A stretch of 64,000 nucleotides of DNA from Micrococcaceae bacterium RIT 802. GTDB taxonomy: Bacteria; Actinomycetota; Actinomycetes; Actinomycetales; Micrococcaceae. The notes beneath the pieces were generated by a model. It did not search any database and was not told the DNA's origin. It saw nothing but the letters and a program-made list of their open reading frames with translations. The stretch is from NCBI GenBank assembly GCA_016892645.1, contig JAFEMX010000001.1, positions 496,001 through 560,000 of the forward strand, read 5' to 3'. The translations under genes and the position numbers were made by a program. This document shows positions 57,638 through 64,000 of the stretch, piece after piece; the stretch's first letter is position 1; every line of letters begins with the position of its first letter.

Positions 57638-57754
57638 GGTCATGAGTGCCAGCGTGAAACCCCGGTTTGCTGGCCGGCAACCCTCCACTCGCGGTGGGGT
57701 GCCCCGGGTGAAGACCAGGTCCGCCTCCATCAGGAGAACGGGCAAGCGCGGGTC
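57638..57754 (+). promoter_or_regulatory. SAM-IV riboswitch
   Basis: The sequence matches the SAM-IV aptamer of actinobacteria as I recall it: GGTCATGAGTGCCAGCG at the 5' end, TTGCTGGCCGGCAACCCTCC, GGTGGGGTGCCCCGGGTGA, and a 3' end with GGGCAAGCGCGGGTC. Helices are visible by eye (GCCAGC with GCTGGC; CCTCCAC with GGTGGGG). Length 117 bases fits the class. It lies 65 bases before metY. High S-adenosylmethionine should switch off metY-metX, through the GC-rich segment between 57755 and the AAGGGGA ribosome site at 57807. Confidence 0.9.
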
Positions 57755-57819
57755 ACCTCCCGGCACCCCGACGGGGCGTCGTGGCACGGGGACCCCTGAG
57801 TAGCAGAAGGGGACACCAC

Positions 57820-59187
57820 ATGTCCGCATCATGGTCTTTTGAAACCCGCCAGGTCCACGCAGGCCAGACCCCCGATCCCACCACCGGGGCCCGGGCGCTG
57901 CCGATCTACCAGACGACGTCGTTCGTCTTCCCGAGCGCCGAGAGCGCCGCGGCGCGGTTCGCCCTGCAGGAACTCGAACCGATCTACACGCGCATCGGCA
58001 ATCCGACGCAGGAGGCGGTGGAGAACCGCATCGCCGACCTCGAAGGCGGCGTCGGCGCGCTGCTGCTGGCCTCCGGGCAGGCCGCCACCACGTTCTCGAT
58101 CCTCAACGTCGCCGGAGCCGGTGACCACATCGTCGCCAGCCCGAGCCTCTACGGGGGAACGCAGAACCTGCTCAAGCACACGCTGTCGCGCCTGGGCATC
58201 GAGGTCACGTTCGTGGCGGACCCCGACGACATCGACCAGTGGCGTGCCGCGGTGCAGCCGAACACGAAGGCGTTCTTCGGCGAAGCGGTCTCCAACCCGC
58301 GCCAGGACGTGCTGGACATCGAGGGCGTCAGCGACGTCGCCCATGAGGCCGGCGTCCCGCTGATCGTGGACAACACGTTGGCCACCCCCTACCTGATCCG
58401 CCCCATCGAGTGGGGTGCGGACATCGTGGTGCACTCGGCCACCAAGTACCTGGGCGGCCACGGAACCGCGGTCGCCGGCGTGATCGTGGATTCGGGCAAC
58501 TTCGACTTCGCCCAGGATCCGGAGAGGTTCCCCGGCTTCAACACCCCGGACGAGTCCTACAACGGGCTGGTCTTCGCCCGCGACCTCGGCGTGAACGGCG
58601 CCCTCGGGGCCAACCTGGCCTTCATCCTCAAGGCCCGCGTTCAGCTGCTGCGCGACCTGGGATCCGCCGTCGCGCCCTTCAACGCGTTCCTCATCGCGCA
58701 GGGGCTGGAAACCCTCAGCCTGCGCATGGAACGCCACGTGGAGAACGCGCAGCAGGTCGCCGAATGGCTCGAGGCCCACGAACAGGTGGAAGCGGTGGCC
58801 TTCGCCGGGCTGGCATCCAGCCGCTGGTACGACCGCGGACGCAAGTACGGGCCGAAGGGGATCGGTGCGGTCCTCGCCTTCGAGATCGCCGGCGGCGAGC
58901 CGGCCGGGCGCGCCTTCGTCGACGGGCTGGAACTGCACTCCAACCTCGCGAACATCGGTGATGTCCGTTCGCTGGTGATCCACCCGGCCTCCACCACCCA
59001 CTCCCAGCTCAGCGAGGCCGAGCAGGTGGCCGCCGGCGTGAGCCCGGGGCTGGTCCGCCTGGCCGTGGGCATCGAGCACATCGACGACATCATCGCCGAC
59101 CTGGAGCTCGGGTTCGCCGCGGCCACCGCGGCGGCAGTGACCGCCCAGGCCGCAGCCGGTGCCGGGGAACCGCAGGCCGCCCGGTGA
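57820..59187 (+). CDS. metY: O-acetylhomoserine aminocarboxypropyltransferase/sulfhydrylase
   Basis: A 455-residue PLP enzyme making homocysteine from O-acetylhomoserine and sulfide. Motifs: [44 protein letters not shown] and the PLP-lysine motif [16 protein letters not shown]. Long loop regions of the MetY type ([22 protein letters not shown]) separate it from cystathionine synthases. ATG 57820 preceded by AAGGGGA. Transcribed behind the SAM-IV riboswitch and coupled (GTGA overlap) to metX. Confidence 0.94.
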   Translation: MSASWSFETRQVHAGQTPDPTTGARALPIYQTTSFVFPSAESAAARFALQELEPIYTRIGNPTQEAVENRIADLEGGVGALLLASGQAATTFSILNVAGAGDHIVASPSLYGGTQNLLKHTLSRLGIEVTFVADPDDIDQWRAAVQPNTKAFFGEAVSNPRQDVLDIEGVSDVAHEAGVPLIVDNTLATPYLIRPIEWGADIVVHSATKYLGGHGTAVAGVIVDSGNFDFAQDPERFPGFNTPDESYNGLVFARDLGVNGALGANLAFILKARVQLLRDLGSAVAPFNAFLIAQGLETLSLRMERHVENAQQVAEWLEAHEQVEAVAFAGLASSRWYDRGRKYGPKGIGAVLAFEIAGGEPAGRAFVDGLELHSNLANIGDVRSLVIHPASTTHSQLSEAEQVAAGVSPGLVRLAVGIEHIDDIIADLELGFAAATAAAVTAQAAAGAGEPQAAR

Positions 59188-60329
59188 CCCAGGGCGTCGG
59201 CAACGTGACGGAACAGGTCCGCACCGGCAGCACGCCGGTCATCCGCGACGGCATCCTCAAGTGCGTCCCGATCGGCGGCTACCGGTTCGAGACGGGCGGC
59301 TGGCTGCCCGAGGTGATGATGGGCTACGAGACCTGGGGGACGCTGAACACCGACGCCTCCAACGCGGTCCTGCTGCTCCACGCGTTGACCGGCGACACCC
59401 ACGTCTCCCGCGGCCACGGTCGTGAGGACGGGTGGTGGGACGGGTTCGTCGGCCCCGGCAAGACCATCGACACCGACCGGTTCTTCGTGGTCGCGCCGAA
59501 CATGGTCGGCGGCTGCTACGGGTCCACGGGCCCGGCCAGCCCCGACCCGGACGGGCGGCCGTGGGGATCGCGTTTCCCGTTCACCACCGTGCGGGACTCG
59601 GTGCGCACCGAGTCCCGACTGGCCGACTTCCTGGGCATCCAGCGCTGGCACTCCGTCGTGGGCGGCTCCCTCGGCGGAGCGCGGGCGCTGGAATGGGCCG
59701 TCGAATACCCCGAACGGGTGGCCCACTGTGCGGTCATCGCCGCCACGGCCGTGGCCTCCGCCGAGCAGGTAGCCTTCGGCCAGATCCAGACGCAGGCGAT
59801 CCGCCTGGACCCGGCCTTCCACGGCGGCGACTTCTACGCCGGGGCCGCCGCGCCCGTGGATGGGCTGGGCATCGCCCGGCGGCTGGCCCACATCACCTAC
59901 CGCTCCGAACCCGAACTGGAGATACGCTTCGGGCACGAGGGCCAGGGCGACGAGGACCCCTTCGGCAGCGCCGATGCGGCCCGCGGGCGCTACCAGGTCG
60001 AAAGCTACCTGGACCACCAGGCCGGGAAACTCGTCTCCCGGTTCGACGCCAACTCCTACATCGTGCTCACCGAGGCGCTGGTGGGGCACGACGTTGGACG
60101 CGGGCGGGGCGGGGTCGAGGCCGCCCTGCGCCGGGCCGAGGGAGTGGAGTTCTTCGTCGCCGCCGTCGACAGCGACCGGCTCTACTTCCCGGAGCAGTCC
60201 GAACGGCTGGCCGCCGCGCTGCCCGGGAGGCCGCAGGTGCACTACATCAACTCACCGATCGGCCACGACGGCTTCCTCACGGACATCGAGCAGCTGAACC
60301 AGGAGCTTCGCGTCGGGATGTTTGCTTGA
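59184..60329 (+). CDS. metX: Homoserine O-acetyltransferase
   Basis: A 381-residue alpha/beta-hydrolase-fold acyltransferase that supplies O-acetylhomoserine to MetY. Nucleophile elbow: GGSLGGARALEWAVEYPERV; NMVGGCYGSTGPASP is a MetX signature; the C-terminal catalytic His is in GHDGFLTD. GTG 59184 overlaps the metY stop by four bases. Pairing with metY under a SAM-sensing leader identifies the direct-sulfhydrylation branch of methionine synthesis. Confidence 0.94.
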   Translation: MTQGVGNVTEQVRTGSTPVIRDGILKCVPIGGYRFETGGWLPEVMMGYETWGTLNTDASNAVLLLHALTGDTHVSRGHGREDGWWDGFVGPGKTIDTDRFFVVAPNMVGGCYGSTGPASPDPDGRPWGSRFPFTTVRDSVRTESRLADFLGIQRWHSVVGGSLGGARALEWAVEYPERVAHCAVIAATAVASAEQVAFGQIQTQAIRLDPAFHGGDFYAGAAAPVDGLGIARRLAHITYRSEPELEIRFGHEGQGDEDPFGSADAARGRYQVESYLDHQAGKLVSRFDANSYIVLTEALVGHDVGRGRGGVEAALRRAEGVEFFVAAVDSDRLYFPEQSERLAAALPGRPQVHYINSPIGHDGFLTDIEQLNQELRVGMFA

Positions 60330-60339
60330 CGACACGCGG

Positions 60340-61227
60340 TTAGCTGGCGTCGTCCCGGGGGTCGCCGGCACCGATGCTGTGGCTGCCCGACACCGGGGCG
60401 AACGCCGTGGCCTCGGGACGCTTGGGAGTGATGCCGTCCCCGCTGGACTGGTGGCGCAGTCGCCGCAGCACCCACGGTGCCAGGTGGGTACGGGCCCAGA
60501 CCAGGTCCTCGCGGCGGGCTGTCCGCCACGGTTTCGGTTCCGCCGGCAACGCCTCCAGGGGCTTGAGCTCGTGTTCGACGTTGAGGGTGTCGAGCACCAT
60601 CATCGCGATCGTGTGGTGGCCCAAGGGCGAGAAGTGCAGGCGGTCCGGCGCCCACATCCGTGGCTCATGGAGTTCACGCAGCGCCCACATGTCGGCAACG
60701 ATCGCATCGTGGCGTGCCGCCACCGTGCGCAGGTTCTCGTTGTAGATGGCCACTCGGCCGCGCATGGATCCCAAGACCGGCGTCTCGCCGATGTCGGGGC
60801 CGTTGAACAACAACACGGTGGCGCCCGTAGCCGAGAGCCGGCCGACGAAATCATCCATCACCACTGCCAGCGCGTCGGGATCCCCGCCGGGTCGCAGCAC
60901 GTCGTTGCCGCCGGCGCACACGGTGATCAGGTCCGGGTGCAGGGCCACGGCGGGCTCCAGCTGCTCGGCCTGGATCTGTCGCAGGAGGCGCCCGCGGATG
61001 GCGAGGTTGGCATAGGCGAAGTCGTCCACGCCCCGGCTGAGTTGTTCGGCCACGCGATCGGCCCAGCCGCGATGTCCACCAGGGCTCTGGGGATCCGGAT
61101 CGCCGATGCCCTCGGTGAAGGAATCGCCCAGGGAGACCATGCGCCGCCAGGGGTGCGGGTCCTCCCGGTTCGCCGCGAGGAGGGAACTGCTCTGGTGATC
61201 TGGTGCCGATGGCGCGTCGCTACTCAC
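60340..61227 (-). CDS. SGNH/GDSL hydrolase family protein
   Basis: About 295 residues. Blocks of the family: MVSLGDSFTEGIGDP (Ser), ANLAIRGRLLRQ (Gly), TVCAGGNDVLRPGG (Asn) and DRLHFSPLGHH (Asp-His). No signal peptide. GTG 61227 was chosen because AACAAT (61234-61239, minus strand) stands six bases before, a leaderless pattern; a longer upstream reading is possible. Convergent with metX, ten bases apart. Substrate unknown, probably an acyl ester. Confidence 0.83.
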   Translation of the reverse strand: MSSDAPSAPDHQSSSLLAANREDPHPWRRMVSLGDSFTEGIGDPDPQSPGGHRGWADRVAEQLSRGVDDFAYANLAIRGRLLRQIQAEQLEPAVALHPDLITVCAGGNDVLRPGGDPDALAVVMDDFVGRLSATGATVLLFNGPDIGETPVLGSMRGRVAIYNENLRTVAARHDAIVADMWALRELHEPRMWAPDRLHFSPLGHHTIAMMVLDTLNVEHELKPLEALPAEPKPWRTARREDLVWARTHLAPWVLRRLRHQSSGDGITPKRPEATAFAPVSGSHSIGAGDPRDDAS

Positions 61228-61340
61228 GGGTACATTGTTCCACCGGGCAACGAACTTGACCACCCGGCGGACGGGACGCGGGGATCGGCACGTCCGGTCA
61301 TCGTCGGCCGCGCGTCTGGCCCACATGATTCAATGGCGGC

Positions 61341-61988
61341 ATGACTGACACCTTGCCCCAGCCCGTCGTTGCCTGGTCCCGCCCGGAAGCCGAGCGCTCC
61401 GGCACCCCGCTGCTCGTCCTCTTCCATGGCTACCTGTCCCACGAGCGGGACCTGATCGGCCTGGCCCCGATGCTGCCCGGGGAATTCACGCTGGCCTCGG
61501 TCAGGGCGCCCTACGCGATGGGGCCCGGCTATACCTGGTTCCCGCTGATGCACGAGCCCGACTACTCCACCGAGCGCGTCGTGCAGGCGGTCACTGACGT
61601 CTGGGCATGGATCGACTCGGTGAAGGACCAGCACTCCTCGGTGACCGTCCTGGGCTTTTCCATGGGCATGGCCGTCGCCACCTCGGTCCTGCGCCACCGC
61701 CCCGATGAGATTTCCGCCGTCGTCGGCTTGTCCGGTTTCGCGATTCCGGCCGAGGGCAATGCGTTCTTCGACGACGAGGGGACCAAGGCGTCACAGCGTC
61801 CGCTGTTCTGGGGCCGTGGCCAGGCCGACACCGTCATCACCGAGGACAAGATCGAGTTCACGCTCGACTGGGCCGGCGAACACACCGACCTGACGAAGAT
61901 GCTCTACGCGGGCATGACCCACAGCGTGTCCGAGCCGGAGATGAACCACGTCTCGGAATTCCTGCGCCACCACGTCCTGGGGTCCTAG
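61341..61988 (+). CDS. Carboxylesterase/phospholipase (alpha/beta hydrolase)
   Basis: A 215-residue alpha/beta hydrolase of the phospholipase/carboxylesterase group. Oxyanion region LLVLFHGYLSHERDL, nucleophile VLGFSMGMAVATSVL, and a C-terminal His in GMTHSVSEPEM. ATG 61341 lies six bases after TTCAAT (61329-61334), leaderless. It diverges from the SGNH gene and is convergent with the S4 gene (gap 14). Confidence 0.85.
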   Translation: MTDTLPQPVVAWSRPEAERSGTPLLVLFHGYLSHERDLIGLAPMLPGEFTLASVRAPYAMGPGYTWFPLMHEPDYSTERVVQAVTDVWAWIDSVKDQHSSVTVLGFSMGMAVATSVLRHRPDEISAVVGLSGFAIPAEGNAFFDDEGTKASQRPLFWGRGQADTVITEDKIEFTLDWAGEHTDLTKMLYAGMTHSVSEPEMNHVSEFLRHHVLGS

Positions 61989-62002
61989 CGCGGCGGAAGG
62001 GC

Positions 62003-62230
62003 CTACTCGGCGGCGACGACCACGCTCTCCTCGCCCAGGGAGACGACGTCGCCGACATGGAGCTGCTTGCCGCGGCGGGTCTCGATGTCGCCGTTGACCT
62101 TGACCATGCCGTTCTCGATCAGCTCCTTGGCATGGAAACCGTCCTCGGCCAGGCCCGCCAGCTTCAGCAACTGGCCCAACCGGATCGAATCGTCGCGGAT
62201 GCTGATGGGCTGTGGCTGCGCAGAAGTCAT
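62003..62230 (-). CDS. S4-domain RNA-binding protein
   Basis: A 75-residue protein with an S4-like RNA-binding fold (YbcJ type): IRLGQLLKLAGLAEDGFHAKELIENGMVKVNG, DIETRRGKQLHVGDVVSL. Such proteins bind structured RNA. ATG 62230 is six bases after CAAGAT on the minus strand, leaderless. Its exact RNA target is unknown. Confidence 0.87.
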   Translation of the reverse strand: MTSAQPQPISIRDDSIRLGQLLKLAGLAEDGFHAKELIENGMVKVNGDIETRRGKQLHVGDVVSLGEESVVVAAE

Positions 62231-62288
62231 GACCCCATCTTGCTTCACGATGTGCCAGCCCGCCAATGCGCAGCTAGCATGAGCCGCG

Positions 62289-63287
62289 ATGAACTCTGCT
62301 TCTGCTCCGGTTTCCACCGCGCGACACCTTCCCCTCTGGGCCGGACTGGCCCTGGCGATCCTCGGCGGGCTGATGATGCCCATCCAGGGCCGGATCAACG
62401 GTGCCTTGTCCGAGCAGATGGGCGACGGCAACGCCGCGGCAGCCATCAGCTTCGCGGGCGGGACGGTGATCATGGTCCTCGTCTCGGTCCTCCTGCCCCA
62501 CGGCCGTGCCGGGCTGGCCGCCATGCGCCGGGCCGTGGCCGGCCGCGAGTTCCCGCGCTGGTACCTGTTGGCCGGGCTCAGCGGCGGCTACATCGTCTTC
62601 GGCCAAAGCCACGCCGTCCCGCTCATCGGCGTCGCCCTCTTCACCGTGGCCATCGTGACCGGACAGACCATCAGCGGGCTGATGGTCGACCGCGTCGGAT
62701 TCGGCCCCGGCGGCAAGCGCTTCGTCACCGCCCGGCGCATGGCCGGTGCCGTGTTGATGATCATCGCCGTGCTGTGGGCGGTATCGCCCCGGCTGGAAAC
62801 CTCGGCCGGGGGACTGGCCTGGCTCATCCCGGTCCTCATGCCCTTCAGCGCCGGCCTGTTCATGGGGTTCCAGCAGGCCATGAACGGCACCCAGACCGCC
62901 GCCTACGGCACGCCCATCACCGCCACCCTGGTCAACTTCATCACCGGAGGCACCGCCCTGTTCATCCTGTGGGGCCTGAGCTCCATCGGCTCCACCCGGC
63001 ACATCGAATTCCCCTCCGAGTGGTGGCTCTACACCGGCGGGGCCTTCGGCTGCGTGTTCATCGCCATCGGTGCCCTGTTGGTGAAGTCCCTGGGCGTCCT
63101 GGTTTCCGGGCTGTGCATGATCGCCGGGCAACTGATCGGCTCCCTGGCCATCGATATCATCCTGCCCGCCCCGGGCACCGTGGTGGCCGTTGCCACCGTC
63201 CTGGGCACCGTGCTGACCCTCGTCGCCGTCGTCCTGGCCAGCATTCCCACCGGCCACCGGCCCCGGGTGCGGGCCCCGCGCGGGTAA
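62289..63287 (+). CDS. DMT family transporter (YdcZ-like)
   Basis: A 332-residue membrane protein with ten hydrophobic segments in two homologous halves, of the DMT/YdcZ (DUF606) type: LALAILGGLMMPIQGRINGAL in the first half and SAGLFMGFQQAMNGTQTAAYG in the second repeat the family pattern. ATG 62289 lies eight bases after TAGCAT (62275-62280). Substrate unknown. It is read rightward from a region shared with the leftward S4 gene. Confidence 0.85.
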   Translation: MNSASAPVSTARHLPLWAGLALAILGGLMMPIQGRINGALSEQMGDGNAAAAISFAGGTVIMVLVSVLLPHGRAGLAAMRRAVAGREFPRWYLLAGLSGGYIVFGQSHAVPLIGVALFTVAIVTGQTISGLMVDRVGFGPGGKRFVTARRMAGAVLMIIAVLWAVSPRLETSAGGLAWLIPVLMPFSAGLFMGFQQAMNGTQTAAYGTPITATLVNFITGGTALFILWGLSSIGSTRHIEFPSEWWLYTGGAFGCVFIAIGALLVKSLGVLVSGLCMIAGQLIGSLAIDIILPAPGTVVAVATVLGTVLTLVAVVLASIPTGHRPRVRAPRG

Positions 63288-63391
63288 GGCCAGATTGCCC
63301 GGCGGCGCGGCGGTCGCGTTAGGCTTGACCGGTATCCCTGCCCCGTTACGGACCGCAACCAGCGGCCTCGTGAACCATTGGAGTTAATTTC

Positions 63392-64000
63392 ATGGCGCCC
63401 CAGTCCAAGCTCGACCAGGTCATCTCCCTCGCCAAACGGCGCGGCTTCGTCTTCCAGGCCGGTGAGATCTACGGTGGTTCGCGCTCGGCGTGGGACTACG
63501 GGCCCCTCGGCGCCGAACTCAAGGACAACATCAAGCGCGAGTGGTGGCAGAACTTCGTGCGCGGCCGCGAGGACATGGTCGGCCTGGATTCCTCGATCAT
63601 CCTGCCCAAGCAGGTCTGGGAGGCCTCGGGGCACGTGGCAACGTTCACCGACCCCCTGGTCGAATGCACCCAGTGCCATAAGCGCCACCGCCAGGACCAC
63701 CTCATCGAGGCGTTCACCGAGAAGAAGAAGCGCGAGCCCCAGGACGGCATGTCCGAGATCGTCTGCCCGGATTGCGGCACCAAGGGCGGCTGGACCGAAC
63801 CGCAGCTCTTCTCCGGGCTGGTCAAGACCTACCTCGGCCCCGTCGACAACGAGGCCGGCCTGACCTACCTGCGCCCCGAAACGGCACAGGGCATCTTCGT
63901 GAACTTCAACAACGTGCTCACCGTCTCGCGCAAGAAGCCGCCGTTCGGTATCGGCCAGATCGGCAAGGCCTTCCGCAACGAGATCACCCCCGGCAACTTC
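63392..64000 (+). CDS. glyS: Glycyl-tRNA synthetase (3' end outside window)
   Basis: First 203 residues of a class II, single-chain (alpha2-type) glycyl-tRNA synthetase. Motifs: [22 protein letters not shown], the Cys pairs [12 protein letters not shown] and CPDCG, and class II motif 2 region [16 protein letters not shown] and [20 protein letters not shown] 63392 follows TTGGAG; the upstream 104 bases contain TAGGCT (63320-63325) as possible -10. The 3' half lies beyond the window. Confidence 0.95.
   Translation, partial: MAPQSKLDQVISLAKRRGFVFQAGEIYGGSRSAWDYGPLGAELKDNIKREWWQNFVRGREDMVGLDSSIILPKQVWEASGHVATFTDPLVECTQCHKRHRQDHLIEAFTEKKKREPQDGMSEIVCPDCGTKGGWTEPQLFSGLVKTYLGPVDNEAGLTYLRPETAQGIFVNFNNVLTVSRKKPPFGIGQIGKAFRNEITPGNF

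Overview
The window is about 64 kb of very GC-rich, densely coding DNA. Everything points to an actinobacterium, most likely a Micrococcaceae relative of Arthrobacter: NAD-dependent ligase of the long actinobacterial type, FHA/PP2C/Ser-Thr kinase signalling genes, a SAM-IV riboswitch in front of metY-metX, Gram-positive lipoproteins, and many genes that start six or so bases after a TANNNT box (leaderless mRNA). No tRNA, rRNA, CRISPR array, insertion sequence or prophage was seen. Taxonomy is inferred from gene content, not from a search.

Layout. 1-10913: one + strand run with mostly 4-base stop/start overlaps: MoxR ATPase (cut by the left edge), DUF58 protein, membrane transglutaminase-like protein with two of three triad positions replaced, RDD-FHA protein, PP2C phosphatase, FHA protein, Ser/Thr kinase, then a separate FHA-HTH protein. 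11006-14193: ligA and an inositol-monophosphatase-family gene. 14201-22924 (- strand): TauE/SafE permease, then an amino-sugar / cell-wall-sugar operon transcribed leftward (ROK regulator, sugar-binding lipoprotein, two permeases, GH3 hexosaminidase, ROK kinase, nagB). nagB is frameshifted by one extra 13-bp tandem unit. 23049-30412: GNAT, gatCAB, an APH-like gene, MFS exporter, DJ-1/PfpI-like gene. 30423-36534: RNase Z with a metal-ligand substitution, a frameshifted lipoprotein, a LysR regulator divergent from tdh-kbl (threonine to glycine), an MFS gene. 36527-41773: AI-2E-type permease, large RND pump, divergent MarR. 41782-51661: complete histidine-use locus (hutD, hutH leftward; IclR, hutU, YjiH-like membrane protein, M20 hydrolase, hutF, hutI rightward). 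51809-53124: RES/Xre-type toxin-antitoxin pair. 53168-56443: methyltransferase, CPBP protease, TetR-SGNH hydrolase pair. 56832-60329: VOC protein and the SAM-IV-controlled metY-metX pair. 60340-64000: SGNH hydrolase, esterase, S4 protein, DMT transporter and the start of glycyl-tRNA synthetase.

The most interesting material is (i) the MoxR-to-FHA signalling block, whose proteins carry scattered Thr motifs resembling GarA/OdhI phospho-switch peptides; (ii) the nagB gene broken by an extra unit of a 13-bp repeat, which loss of one unit would repair exactly; and (iii) a hut pathway in which an M20 hydrolase probably replaces the usual N-formylglutamate deformylase.
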